Source: Janthinobacterium sp. TND4EL3
GTDB taxonomy: Bacteria; Pseudomonadota; Gammaproteobacteria; Burkholderiales; Burkholderiaceae_D
Length of the DNA: 64,000 nt
Direction of reading: 5' to 3'
NCBI RefSeq assembly: GCF_900156175.1
Contig: NZ_FTMV01000002.1
Span: forward strand, 310,001-374,000
Below, in pieces: positions 28,229 to 37,363 of this stretch. A program made the translations under genes and the position numbers. Numbering within the stretch: position 1 is the stretch's first letter; every line of letters starts with the position of its first letter. The notes below the pieces were generated by a model that was given only the letters and a program-made list of their open reading frames with translations, had not been told where the DNA came from and ran no database searches.

Positions 28229-28406
28229 GGTTGATGGGTTTCGGTCAATTATGTCGCATTGTTTTCACGAAGTAAATCAATGAAAATGCATTTACAAAAA
28301 GTTGTTGAGTTTTCTTTTTGATATGCGTAAAGTAAGTTCAAGCGCTGATTTTTTGCGCCGACACACACCGATCCGCCGCACATGACCAGCACAGGCCGCT
28401 ACTGAC
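28229..28406. promoter_or_regulatory. Divergent promoter/operator region of the cyanophycin-like locus
   Basis: GTAAAT (28272-28277) and ATTTAC (28290-28295) form a 6-bp inverted repeat spaced by 12. TTTTC (28262-28266) and GAAAA (28282-28286) form a second one overlapping it. A plausible sigma70 promoter toward the RpiR gene is TTGAGT (28305-28310), a 17-base spacer and TAAAGT (28328-28333). The inverted repeats are candidate sites for the adjacent RpiR-type regulator. Confidence 0.45.
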
Positions 28407-29450
28407 ATGAAATCATCCGCCAGTCCTGCCCGCAGCAGTACCCGCACGCCGCGCACGCCGCGCACGCCGCGCACGCCGCGCACGCCGCAGGTTATCGCGC
28501 TGTCGTCGCCCGATGCGGCGTTTGCGCAATCGCCGCTGGGGCAGGCACTGATGCATGTGCTGGCAACCGGGTCGACTTCGCAGCGCCAGATCGCGGACTA
28601 CCTGCTGCGCAACCAGATGCGCGTTATCGCGCTCGGTATCGAGGAACTGGCCGACAGCTGCCGCGTCTCGACAGCCACCATCAGCCGCTTCGCGCGCGAC
28701 ATAGGTCAGAAGAATTATTCGGCCATGCGCGGCGCCATGGCGGAAACCCTGCAGGCATTGCTGCAGCCGGTCGACAAACTGCGCCATACGATAGAACGAC
28801 GCGCGCGCGCCACATCGCCCGTCACGGAAAGCCTCGAATATGCCGCGGCGAATATCGCCGCCACTTCTGGCGCGCTGGCGCTGCCGGACATGCATGCCGT
28901 GGTGCGCCATCTGACGCTCGCCCAGGTAGTGTATGTGATGGGCTTTGGCCTGTCAGCCAACCTGGCCGGCATGCTGGTACAGCACTTGCAGCCGTTTTGC
29001 CCGCATGTCGTCGAAGTGGTGGGCATCGGCGGCTCGGAAGTGGCGGCGGGACACCTGGTCAACCTGACGGCGAGCGACGTGCTGGTGGTGATTTCCTTCC
29101 CCCGCTATACGCTCGACTGTATTGGCCTGGCCAGCTTCGCGCGCGACCGCGGCGCCCGCATCGTCGCGCTCACCGACTCTCCCGCCTCGCCCCTGGCCGA
29201 ACTGGCCGATCATGCGCTGTACGCGCAAAGCACGCATCCGGTCCTGCCCAGCAGCGCCAGCGCGGCACTGGCCATGATTGAGGCGCTGGCTGTGGCGCTG
29301 ATGGTGTCGAACAAGGACAACGTTGAAAAAGCCGCCCGCCTGAGCGAGGTGATTGCCGCCTACCTGTATGGCGGCGAGCATGGTGTGCAGGGTGCGCGAA
29401 AAACAGCAGTCAAGCAGCGCAAGGCAGTACATAAAAAGCAGTCATTATAA
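28407..29450 (+). CDS. RpiR/MurR-family transcriptional regulator
   Basis: The protein has an N-terminal RpiR helix-turn-helix (LADSCRVSTATISRFARDIG at about residues 75-95) and a C-terminal SIS domain (VYVMGFGLSANLAGML, then DVLVVISFPRYT and VALTDSPASPL). It has 347 residues. SIS domains usually sense phosphosugars, so the effector here is uncertain. It is divergent from the M14 hydrolase/transporter pair and 33 bases upstream of the TonB receptor gene, so it likely controls the locus. The N-terminus contains a five-fold TPR tripeptide repeat encoded by a 9-base tandem repeat. Confidence 0.9.
   Translation: MKSSASPARSSTRTPRTPRTPRTPRTPQVIALSSPDAAFAQSPLGQALMHVLATGSTSQRQIADYLLRNQMRVIALGIEELADSCRVSTATISRFARDIGQKNYSAMRGAMAETLQALLQPVDKLRHTIERRARATSPVTESLEYAAANIAATSGALALPDMHAVVRHLTLAQVVYVMGFGLSANLAGMLVQHLQPFCPHVVEVVGIGGSEVAAGHLVNLTASDVLVVISFPRYTLDCIGLASFARDRGARIVALTDSPASPLAELADHALYAQSTHPVLPSSASAALAMIEALAVALMVSNKDNVEKAARLSEVIAAYLYGGEHGVQGARKTAVKQRKAVHKKQSL
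28443..28487 (+). repeat. Five tandem copies of a 9-bp unit inside the RpiR gene
   Basis: The unit CGCACGCCG is repeated five times without change (28443-28487), encoding a run of Thr-Pro-Arg-type triplets near the N-terminus. Because nine is a multiple of three, copy-number change would alter tail length but not frame. The repeated stretch lies before the HTH domain. Confidence 0.95.
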
Positions 29451-29483
29451 GAATCAGGGTTAACACCATCCGGGAGAGTTGGC

Positions 29484-32273
29484 ATGCAAACAGAAAAACA
29501 GGACGGCATTCGCATGCCGCCACGTGTATCGATATTGGCGCATGCCGTGCGCCTGGCAGCAGGGGGATTGAGCGTCTCGGCGGCGCTGGGCATGCTGGGC
29601 AGCGGGGCGCTGGCGCAGGAGCAGGGGCCGGATGGGGGAGCCGCACCGTCCAAATTGCAGCGCGTGGAAATCACGGGGTCGGCCATCAAGCGGCTGGAGT
29701 CGGAGACGGCGCTGCCCGTGCAGATCATCACGCGCGCCGACATCGAGAAGGCGGGGGTAACGACGGCGGCCGAGCTGATGGCGCGCGTGTCGGCCAACGT
29801 GGGCGGCTTGACCGATGGTGCCAGCATCAACGTGGGCGGCGACCAGCGCGGCTTCAACAGCGCCAACCTGCGTGGCGTCGGCACTTCATCCACGCTGGTG
29901 CTGCTCAACGGCCGGCGCATGGCCAACTTCGCCTCGCCCGGCGACGATGCCGGCGTGGACCTGAATAACATCCCTGCCGCCGCGTTGCAGCGCGTGGAAG
30001 TGCTGCTCGACGGCGCGTCGGCCCTGTACGGCACGGACGCCATCGGCGGCGTCATCAATTTTATTACACGCAAGGATTACCAGGGCGTGGAACTGAACGC
30101 CTACGGCAGCGGCACCCAGGAAGGCGGTGCCGGCAAGCGCACGGCCAGCATCACGGCCGGCACCGGCGACCTGGCGGCCGATGGTTACAATATCTTTGCC
30201 GTGGTCGATCTGCAAAAAACCGACCGCCTCACCTCTTCGCAGCGAAAGTTCATTCCGAACCTGCAGGTGCCGGAACGCCTTGGCCACCTCTTGTCCGGCT
30301 ATACAAGCCCTGCGAACATCATACTGTCTGATGAGCAGTTTGACGTGCTCAAGGGATTTCCGCTGAACGGACGGCCAATTTCCAAGGGTACTATCAATAC
30401 TGGTGCTCCCGGCTGCAATCCACCGGCCAACCTGCACTTACCTAATGGTACCGGTGGCATTGACGCGTGCACCTATGATTACATGGGCGATACAGAGCTG
30501 TATCCGAAATCCGACAAGCAGAATTTCCTTACGCGTGGAGTGTTGAAACTGAACTCCGACCATCAGCTATATGCGGAGGTAGCCTTGAGTCGATCGCGTA
30601 CCTATTATGTGGGCTCTTCCGCGCGCGTGAAAGCCTATATCGATGCGAGCCGGATTCCGCAATTGGCGGGTTCCGGCCTCTTCACAGCTATCGATGAGGA
30701 TGGCAAGCCGATCGACACAGAGCTGGAATTACGTATCCGACTGAACGAAGGTGGAATGCGTACCAGCGAGCTGACCAGCGAAAGTCAACGTATCGTGGTG
30801 GGGGCGACCGGTACCGCGGCGGGTTGGGATTACGATATAGGTATCAACCATAGTGTGAATACTGTACGCGACAGAGATACGCATGGGTACCTGCTGTATA
30901 AAGAGCTCAAGAAGGGTATCGCCGATGGCCTTATTAATCCCTTTGGCCCTTCGGGAGTCGAAGGCAAGGCGCTGATTGATAGCCTTCAGGTGAATGATGA
31001 AGTGCGTCATGCGCGTGGCACCATGGATGCCTTGGATTTCAAGGTGTCGCGCGCCTTGATTGCCTTGGGCGGCGGCGATATGGCGCTGGCCGTGGGTGGC
31101 GAAGTGCGGCGCGAACGCACGAACTTCCGTCCTTCCGAACTGTTGATGAGTGATAACATCAATAACGATGATGCTCCCGAAGGCGGTAAGCCCACCAGCG
31201 ACAGCCGCAACGTGCAAGCCATTTACAGCGAGCTGCTACTGCCGTTTACCCGGCAATGGCAGGCGCAGCTGTCGGGCCGCTACGATCACTACCAGCAGGT
31301 GGGCGGTGCCCTCAGCCCCAAGATCGGGCTTACCTATATGCCCAGCAAGCAGGTGCTGCTGCGTGCGTCTGCCGGCAAGGGCTTCCGCGCGCCTTCCATG
31401 TCCGAGTTACACCGTCCCACCGTTTACAGCAGTACGGCGACCCTGCCTGATCCGGTGTATTGCGCATCTATCGATTACGATTACACGCGATGCGCGCAAA
31501 ACTGGGACACACGACGCTACAGCAACGACAAGCTGAAACCGGAGCGCAGCCGCCAGTTCACGGCCGGCGTGGTGCTCGAACCGAGTCAGCACTGGACCTT
31601 CAGTGCCGACTACTGGAACATCAAGCGCACGGACCTGATCAGTGAAATCGGCGACGACATCATCCTGGGCAACCTGACCAAATACGGTGATCTCGTGCAT
31701 CGCAACGATGACAATGAAATCGACTACATCGAGCTGCGCAAGGAGAACCGCGGCGCGCAAAAAGCTTCGGGTATCGATATCACGGCCGACCTGCATGGCG
31801 TAAAAACGGCCTGGGGGCGTTTCGGCGGCCACCTGAGCGGCACCTATGTGCTCGATTCGAAAATCCAGACCAGCCCTGGCGATACCTTTGTCAGCAATCT
31901 CAATAAATTCGTCACGGACGGCGTGGTGCAGCGCTGGCGCCACACGATCACGCTCGACTGGGACGACGGCCCGTATTCGGCCAGCCTGTCGAATACGTAT
32001 TCGAGCGGCTACGATGACCAGAACTCGGCCATCAACACGGACGACGGCAGCGTGGTCAAGCCGAACCGCGTGAAGGCGTACACGCTGTGGGACATGTCGG
32101 GCGCGTATGCAGTCAGCAAGCAGTTCAAGCTGCGCGCAGGCATACAGAATCTGTTCAATACCAGTCCGCCGTACTCGAACCAGGCGTTTTTTTTCCTGTC
32201 CGGCTATGACCCTACCTATACTGACCCGCGTGGGCGGCGCTTCTACGCCAGTGCCAGCTACACTTTCAGGTAA
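29484..32273 (+). CDS. TonB-dependent outer-membrane receptor
   Basis: This 929-residue receptor has a signal peptide ending near GALAQEQ. The plug domain has VEITGSAIKRLESETALPVQ, LRGVGTSSTLVLLNGRRM and LDGASALYGTDAIGGVINFITRK. A 22-stranded barrel follows, ending in FYASASYTFR. It lies between the RpiR regulator and the cyanophycinase gene, so it probably imports products of extracellular polymer cleavage with TonB energy. The stretch from roughly 30300 to 31200 is visibly poorer in GC and uses rarer codons than both flanks, a sign of a swapped barrel/loop segment. Confidence 0.93.
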   Translation: MQTEKQDGIRMPPRVSILAHAVRLAAGGLSVSAALGMLGSGALAQEQGPDGGAAPSKLQRVEITGSAIKRLESETALPVQIITRADIEKAGVTTAAELMARVSANVGGLTDGASINVGGDQRGFNSANLRGVGTSSTLVLLNGRRMANFASPGDDAGVDLNNIPAAALQRVEVLLDGASALYGTDAIGGVINFITRKDYQGVELNAYGSGTQEGGAGKRTASITAGTGDLAADGYNIFAVVDLQKTDRLTSSQRKFIPNLQVPERLGHLLSGYTSPANIILSDEQFDVLKGFPLNGRPISKGTINTGAPGCNPPANLHLPNGTGGIDACTYDYMGDTELYPKSDKQNFLTRGVLKLNSDHQLYAEVALSRSRTYYVGSSARVKAYIDASRIPQLAGSGLFTAIDEDGKPIDTELELRIRLNEGGMRTSELTSESQRIVVGATGTAAGWDYDIGINHSVNTVRDRDTHGYLLYKELKKGIADGLINPFGPSGVEGKALIDSLQVNDEVRHARGTMDALDFKVSRALIALGGGDMALAVGGEVRRERTNFRPSELLMSDNINNDDAPEGGKPTSDSRNVQAIYSELLLPFTRQWQAQLSGRYDHYQQVGGALSPKIGLTYMPSKQVLLRASAGKGFRAPSMSELHRPTVYSSTATLPDPVYCASIDYDYTRCAQNWDTRRYSNDKLKPERSRQFTAGVVLEPSQHWTFSADYWNIKRTDLISEIGDDIILGNLTKYGDLVHRNDDNEIDYIELRKENRGAQKASGIDITADLHGVKTAWGRFGGHLSGTYVLDSKIQTSPGDTFVSNLNKFVTDGVVQRWRHTITLDWDDGPYSASLSNTYSSGYDDQNSAINTDDGSVVKPNRVKAYTLWDMSGAYAVSKQFKLRAGIQNLFNTSPPYSNQAFFFLSGYDPTYTDPRGRRFYASASYTFR

Positions 32274-32429
32274 AAATCGCCAAAACAGGAGATGCCGCAA
32301 TACCGCTGTCACACGCAGCGGGTAATATCGTAGTTCGATGGAGTTGGATTGCAAGCAGCAGTATCGGCAGCAATGGCGCGTGCCTGTGTCAGCAAGTGCG
32401 CGCCACTTTCTTTGCATTTGAAAGGCACC

Positions 32430-33683
32430 ATGAAATCACCCGCAAGCCTGTATCAGAAATTTTGCGCCGCGCTGCTGTTCGCGCTGGCATTGTGCAGCTT
32501 CCCTGCCGTGGCGGCGCCCGGCGGCAGCGCCATCGGCAGCGCGCCGCAGGGCACGCTCGTCATCATCGGCGGCGGCCTGCGCGCCGACAATGCCGAAGTC
32601 TGGCAGCGTATCGTCAAGTTGTCGGGCGGGCCGGGCGCGCGCATCGCCGTGCTGGCCTCGGCCGCGATGAACCCGGAAAAATCGGGTGAAAGCATCATCA
32701 AGAAGCTCAATCAATATGGCGCGGACGCCTTTTTCGTGCCGCTGGCCGTCAAGCTGGCCAATCGCGATTACCGCAAGGCGGCCGAAGATCCGGCCATCGT
32801 CACGCAGATCAAGTCGGCCACCGGCATCTATTTTGCCGGCGGCGACCAGGGCCGCATCACGCAAGCCTTGCTGCGCCCGGACGGCAGCCGCACGGCCGCG
32901 CTGGAAGCCATCTGGTCGGTCTACCGCAACGGCGGCGTCATTGCCGGCTCCAGCGCCGGTGCGGCCATCATGAGCACCACCATGTTCTATGACGCCAAGC
33001 CCGTGCTCGACATGCTGAAAATGGGCGTCACGGACGGCCGCGAGATCGCGCCCGGCCTGGGTTTCATCGGCAGCGACGTCTTCGTCGACCAGCATTTGCT
33101 GGTGCGCGGGCGCTTTGCGCGCATGATTCCCGTGATGCTGAAAAAAGGCTATCACCTGGGACTCGGCATCGATGAAAACAGCGCCATGGTGGTCGACGCC
33201 ATGCGCGACGTGGAAGTGATCGGCTACAGCGGCGCCCTGCTGATCGACCTGTCGGGCGCCATCAGCGACCGTGGCGTGAAGAATTTCAATATCAGCAACG
33301 CGGCCATCAGCTATCTGGACCGGGGCGACAAATTCAACCTCGTCACGCGCGTGTTTACGCCCTCGCCGGACAAGGCCGACAACAAGCTCGATCCGAACCA
33401 GCCCGACATGCGCGAACCCGTGTTTACCAACGATATCCTCGGCAACAACGCCGTGCTCGACCTGATGGGCAATCTGATCGACAACGCGCAGCAGGAAGCC
33501 ATCGGCATCGCCTTCGGCAACCCGCGCGACCCGTACCCGGACCTGGGCTTCGAATTCCGCTTCAGTAAAACGGTCAACAGCGTCGGCTACAGCTCGACCG
33601 AGGCGGAAGCGTATTCGGTGCTCAAACTGCGCCTCGACATCCGCCCGATCCAGCTGCGCCAGCCGCTGTACCGCTACAAGTAG
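32430..33683 (+). CDS. Secreted cyanophycinase (S51 peptidase family)
   Basis: The protein has a signal peptide (to about AVAAPG, residue 31) and the S51 fold: GTLVIIGGGLRADNAE at the start, then YFAGGDQGRI and the nucleophile elbow GSSAGAA with catalytic Ser175. It has 417 residues. Cyanophycinases cut cyanophycin into beta-Asp-Arg dipeptides, and the export signal fits the extracellular (CphE-like) kind. The ATG at 32430 follows AAAGG. The frame could be extended to 32349 only with non-signal sequence. The stop overlaps the convergent DUF418 gene by ten bases. Confidence 0.88.
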   Translation: MKSPASLYQKFCAALLFALALCSFPAVAAPGGSAIGSAPQGTLVIIGGGLRADNAEVWQRIVKLSGGPGARIAVLASAAMNPEKSGESIIKKLNQYGADAFFVPLAVKLANRDYRKAAEDPAIVTQIKSATGIYFAGGDQGRITQALLRPDGSRTAALEAIWSVYRNGGVIAGSSAGAAIMSTTMFYDAKPVLDMLKMGVTDGREIAPGLGFIGSDVFVDQHLLVRGRFARMIPVMLKKGYHLGLGIDENSAMVVDAMRDVEVIGYSGALLIDLSGAISDRGVKNFNISNAAISYLDRGDKFNLVTRVFTPSPDKADNKLDPNQPDMREPVFTNDILGNNAVLDLMGNLIDNAQQEAIGIAFGNPRDPYPDLGFEFRFSKTVNSVGYSSTEAEAYSVLKLRLDIRPIQLRQPLYRYK

Positions 33684-34888
33684 CTTGCGCTGGCGCGCCG
33701 CCAGCGCGGCCAGGCGGCGATCGTCAAGGCCCGCAGCAGCCACTCGACGGGACCATACGCGTGGCCGCGCAGCCACCAGCGGCTCAGGGGCAGCTGCAGG
33801 CTGAAGATGATGGCAGCCAGTGCCAGGGCGCCCAGCGGCGAAACGCTGCCCATCAGCCGCGCGCCATAGGCGAGGAACAGCCAGGCGCAGACGGCCGACT
33901 GCAACAGGTAGTTCGACAGGGCCATGCGGCCCGTGTCGGCCAGCAGCGCAAACAGCGTGCCGTCGCGCAGCCGTTCGAACAGGGTCAGCGCGCATGCCAA
34001 GTAGGCGCCCGCCAGCAGCGGCGCGCTTGCCAGGCCCACGGCCAGTCCCGCCACCTGCCATGCCTGGCTGTCGCCATACACGGAGGTCCGCGCATACAAG
34101 GCGGCGCCGGGCAGGCCGACCAGCGCACCAGCCCACAGCAGGCGGCGGCGCAGCGGCAGATAGTCAGCCGCGTGCAGCAGCATCTCGCGCTTGCCGGCGG
34201 CCAGGCCGCACAGGAACATGGCCAGCGCGCACGGCGCCTGCACCAGCAGCAGGACAATCCAGATGTCGCTCAGTTCGCGCAGGTGCTGCACGATGACTGT
34301 TGCCGGCGTGGTGCGGTAGGCGGCCAGCGCCGTTGCCGCCTTTTGCGCCATGGCCACTGCATTGTCCGCCGCGTCGCCCGCCGGCTGCAGGCTTTGCAGC
34401 CAGGCCATCGATCCCCAGAATGCCGCGCAGCCGGCGACGAGGATCAAGGCCAGGGACAGTGCCTGGCGTTCGCCGCAGCGGTGCAGCGCCAGCAGCACGA
34501 TGCCCAGCACGGCGTAAGTGGTGAGTATGTCGCCATGAAACAGGAACACGGCATGCAGGACGCCGATCAGCCACAGGCCCGCCTGCCGGCGCAGCATGCG
34601 CGGCACGAATGGCGCGTCGGCGCGCGCGGCCGCTTGCATCTGCAAGGTGAAGCTGTAGCCGAACAGGAAGGAAAACAGCAGGTAGAACTTGGTCTCGAAC
34701 AGCAGCGCGACAAGAAAATGCGTGGCGCGGTCGACGCCGCCGTGAAAGGCGGGATCGGTCAAGCCCAGGCCAAACCATGGCGTGGCAAAGGCGCCGATAT
34801 TGACGACCAAAATACCGAACAGGGCGCAGCCGCGCAGGGCGTCGACGTCGGCGATGCGCGTGGGCGGGGTTGGCATGGCGGCGCTCAT
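33674..34888 (-). CDS. DUF418-family integral membrane protein (YeiB-like)
   Basis: This 404-residue membrane protein starts with RIADVDALRGCALFGILVVNIGAF, the usual acyltransferase-like entry of DUF418/DUF1624 proteins. It has about ten hydrophobic helices and the conserved FSFLFGYSFTLQ. The DUF418 domain forms the C-terminal half (TGRMALSNYLLQS). The function is unknown. Its start overlaps the TetR gene by four bases, so it is probably the regulated partner. Confidence 0.88.
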   Translation of the reverse strand: MSAAMPTPPTRIADVDALRGCALFGILVVNIGAFATPWFGLGLTDPAFHGGVDRATHFLVALLFETKFYLLFSFLFGYSFTLQMQAAARADAPFVPRMLRRQAGLWLIGVLHAVFLFHGDILTTYAVLGIVLLALHRCGERQALSLALILVAGCAAFWGSMAWLQSLQPAGDAADNAVAMAQKAATALAAYRTTPATVIVQHLRELSDIWIVLLLVQAPCALAMFLCGLAAGKREMLLHAADYLPLRRRLLWAGALVGLPGAALYARTSVYGDSQAWQVAGLAVGLASAPLLAGAYLACALTLFERLRDGTLFALLADTGRMALSNYLLQSAVCAWLFLAYGARLMGSVSPLGALALAAIIFSLQLPLSRWWLRGHAYGPVEWLLRALTIAAWPRWRRASASYL

Positions 34889-35487
34889 GCCAGTGCAGGG
34901 CGCAGGAAGCGCGCCAGCAGCAGGTGCAAACTGGCGCGCTGCGCCAGCGGCGCATAATCGGGATCGACGGCGACCCGGTTGAAGATGCCGTCGATCAGCG
35001 CGGCGATCCAGCCGGCCGTTTGCGCGGCGTCCAGCGCGGCGTCGACCTGGCCTGCCGCCGCCGCTTCTTCCAGCAAGGATTGCAGACCGCCGCGCAGGCT
35101 GGCGTCGTTGTGCGCCACCCTGGCCGCGATGTCCGTGTCGCGCATCGCTTCGGCGGCAATGTCCAGCGCCAGTGCCGCAAAGTCCCCATCGGCCGCCAAT
35201 GCCAATACCAGGTCCATGAAGTCGAGCAGGGCACCGTACGCATCGGCGCTGCCTTGCACGCCGGCGAAATAGGCGGCCGTCTCGCCGCCTTCCTGGTCGA
35301 CGATGGCGGCGATGATGGCTTGCTTGGTGGGGAAATAGTGAAACAGGTTGCCGGGACTCATGCCCGCCTGCGCGCAGATGGCGGCGGTGCTGGTCTGGTG
35401 GAAACCCTTGCGCGCGAAGCAGTGGCGCGCGGCGGCGAGGATGGCGTCGCGGCGGGCCGCGTGTTTGCCGGGATCGATGGTGCGCAT
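34885..35487 (-). CDS. TetR/AcrR-family transcriptional regulator
   Basis: The N-terminal TetR helix-turn-helix reads ILAAARHCFARKGFHQTSTA through MSPGNLFHYFPTKQAII. The rest is a ligand-binding helical domain. It has 200 residues. The gene is translationally coupled to the DUF418 membrane protein, a common regulator/target pair. A palindrome just upstream is a candidate self-operator. Confidence 0.93.
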   Translation of the reverse strand: MRTIDPGKHAARRDAILAAARHCFARKGFHQTSTAAICAQAGMSPGNLFHYFPTKQAIIAAIVDQEGGETAAYFAGVQGSADAYGALLDFMDLVLALAADGDFAALALDIAAEAMRDTDIAARVAHNDASLRGGLQSLLEEAAAAGQVDAALDAAQTAGWIAALIDGIFNRVAVDPDYAPLAQRASLHLLLARFLRPALA

Positions 35488-35505
35488 GGCAGTTTGCTTT
35501 CCTTT

Positions 35506-35530
35506 TAATTAATCGACTAGTCAGTCTAAT
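35506..35530. promoter_or_regulatory. Candidate TetR operator
   Basis: GACTAGTC (35515-35522) is a perfect 8-bp palindrome directly upstream of the TetR start. It is preceded by TTAATTAA (35506-35513), also palindromic. ACTAGTC-type centres are frequent in TetR self-operators. Only the inner eight bases are fully symmetric. Confidence 0.5.
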
Positions 35531-35689
35531 ATAAAGGGATTGCGTGGCGCGGTCAAGCTGGGCGCTTTGCAGTGTCGATTCCTGTCGCTACAATGTGCCG
35601 CACCGGATTTTTCCATGCCCGCCGCTGGCGCCGCTGTTTGTTCGGAAAACCGCTTCGTTTACCCGTTTTTCTACCGTGTTAGGAATGAG

Positions 35690-37132
35690 ATGCAGCAGAC
35701 CCCGATCCGATCCCTTCTGTGCGCGCTGGCGCTGGCCGCCGGCATCGTCCCTGCCGCGCAGGCGGACAATACCCCGCTGCCGGCCACCATGCGCCTCGAC
35801 CACCAGCACAGCGGCAATGCGCTGGGCGAGCATTATGCGGTCGAGCGCGTGCTGGTCGAGCCCCTGCCATGGCCGGGCAACCTGGCACGCCCCATCGACG
35901 ACAGCAACCGCGGCAACAATATGCTGGAAGTGGTCGACATCAAATCGGGCAAGGTGCTGTATTCGCGCGGTTTTTCCACCATCTTCGGCGAGTGGGCCAG
36001 CACCGATGAAGCGAAGACCACCACGCGCGCGTTCCAGGAATCCGTGCGCTTCCCGCAGCCCGAGCAGCCCGTGCGCGTGCGCATCCTCAAGCGCGATGAG
36101 CGCGGCCTGTTTTCCATTGTGTGGAGCACCGACGTCGATCCCGCCGCGCAGGACGTGATCCGCAAGCAGCCGCCGGCGCCCGTCAAGCCTATCCCGATCC
36201 GCATCAGTGGCCCGTCCAGCGACAAGGTCGACCTGCTGATCATGGGCGACGGCTATACGGCGGCTGAAATGGGCAAGTTCGAAGCGACGGCGCGCAAATT
36301 GGCCGAGCACCTGTTTACCGTCTCGCCATTTCGCGAGCGGGCCAATGACTTCAACGTGTGGGCCATGGCCGCGCCGACACAGGAGTCTGGCGTGTCGCGT
36401 CCTTCGACGGGCGTGCATCACGCCTCGCCGCTGGGCACACGCTACGACATCTTCGGCAGCGAGCGCTATGTGCTGACGACGGACAACCGCGCGCTGCGCG
36501 ACCTGGCGCAATATGCGCCGTACGAATTCATCGAAATCCTCGTCAATAACGACACCTACGGTGGCGGCGGCATCTTCGGCCAGTTCAGCACGGCGGCGGC
36601 GAACAACGACTGGGCCAATTACCTGTTCGTGCATGAATTCGGCCACCATTTCGCGGGCCTGGCCGACGAGTACTACACCTCGCCCGTGGCCTACCAGTCG
36701 AATGGCGAGCGCCAGGAACCGTGGGAGCCGAACGCCACGGCGCTGCGCGATCCGTCCAGACTGAAATGGAAGAGCCACGTCAAGGCGGCTACGCCGCTGC
36801 CGACGCCCTGGCCGAAGGAAGCCTACGACAGCCATGCGCGCGAGTATCAGAAGCAGCGCGCCGCCCTGCGCGCGGCCAACCGCCCGGAGAGCGAGATGAG
36901 CGCCTTGTTCAAGGCCGACCTGGCATACACGCAGCAGCTGTTTTCGAAGGCGCCGCAACGCCATGCGGTGGGTGCCTTCGAAGGCGCGAACTATGAATCG
37001 TCCGGTTACTACCGGCCCGAAATGCAGTGCATCATGTTCGACCGCAGCGAGACCTTCTGCTCCGTATGCCAGGATGGCATCAGCACCATCATCGACCTGT
37101 ATTCGCGTCCTGCGGCAGCGCCGGGCAAATAA
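35690..37132 (+). CDS. Secreted M64-family zinc metallopeptidase
   Basis: The signal peptide runs from MQQTPIRSLLCALALAAGIV to about AQA. A beta-rich N-terminal domain precedes the M64 (IgA-peptidase-like) catalytic region, which starts near VDLLIMGDGYTAAEMGKF. The zinc motif HEFGHHFAGLADEY begins at His315. Conserved cysteines follow (MQCIMF, FCSVCQD). It has 480 residues from the ATG preceded by AGGA. The earlier frame start at 35540 is unlikely. It probably digests proteins outside the cytoplasm. Confidence 0.88.
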   Translation: MQQTPIRSLLCALALAAGIVPAAQADNTPLPATMRLDHQHSGNALGEHYAVERVLVEPLPWPGNLARPIDDSNRGNNMLEVVDIKSGKVLYSRGFSTIFGEWASTDEAKTTTRAFQESVRFPQPEQPVRVRILKRDERGLFSIVWSTDVDPAAQDVIRKQPPAPVKPIPIRISGPSSDKVDLLIMGDGYTAAEMGKFEATARKLAEHLFTVSPFRERANDFNVWAMAAPTQESGVSRPSTGVHHASPLGTRYDIFGSERYVLTTDNRALRDLAQYAPYEFIEILVNNDTYGGGGIFGQFSTAAANNDWANYLFVHEFGHHFAGLADEYYTSPVAYQSNGERQEPWEPNATALRDPSRLKWKSHVKAATPLPTPWPKEAYDSHAREYQKQRAALRAANRPESEMSALFKADLAYTQQLFSKAPQRHAVGAFEGANYESSGYYRPEMQCIMFDRSETFCSVCQDGISTIIDLYSRPAAAPGK

Positions 37133-37158
37133 TGCCGTTCCCGTCACTCCTGTAATTC

Positions 37159-37202
37159 ATGGCGGGCCATGTTGCAATGCAATAGCGCGGCCGCCATTTT
37201 TT
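37159..37202 (+). terminator. Probable terminator of the M64 peptidase gene
   Basis: ATGGCGG (37159-37165) pairs with CCGCCAT (37191-37197), extended by CC/GG across a one-base bulge. Five T follow (37198-37202). It lies 27 bases after the stop codon. Confidence 0.7.
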
Positions 37203-37363
37203 CCTTTCCTCAACCTTACTCCATCGCAACCGTGTATCTGTGCTGCTTTTTCCAGCAATACCAATTTACGCTTGCCGTTATCTTTTTCTTCCCGTCAGCC
37301 CGATAGGATTATCAAAAAGGTATGACGATTCGATTGCTTGCAAATTGTTTCATTTAAATAATA

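Noticed and set aside
32300..32330. Terminator between the TonB receptor and cyanophycinase genes
   Set aside because: CCGCTG and CAGCGG form a 6-bp stem but lack a T-tract. The genes are likely co-transcribed.
33674..33683. Frameshift at the junction of the cyanophycinase and DUF418 genes
   Set aside because: Both stop codons are intact and the proteins have full family length. The ten-base overlap is simply a compact convergent gene end.
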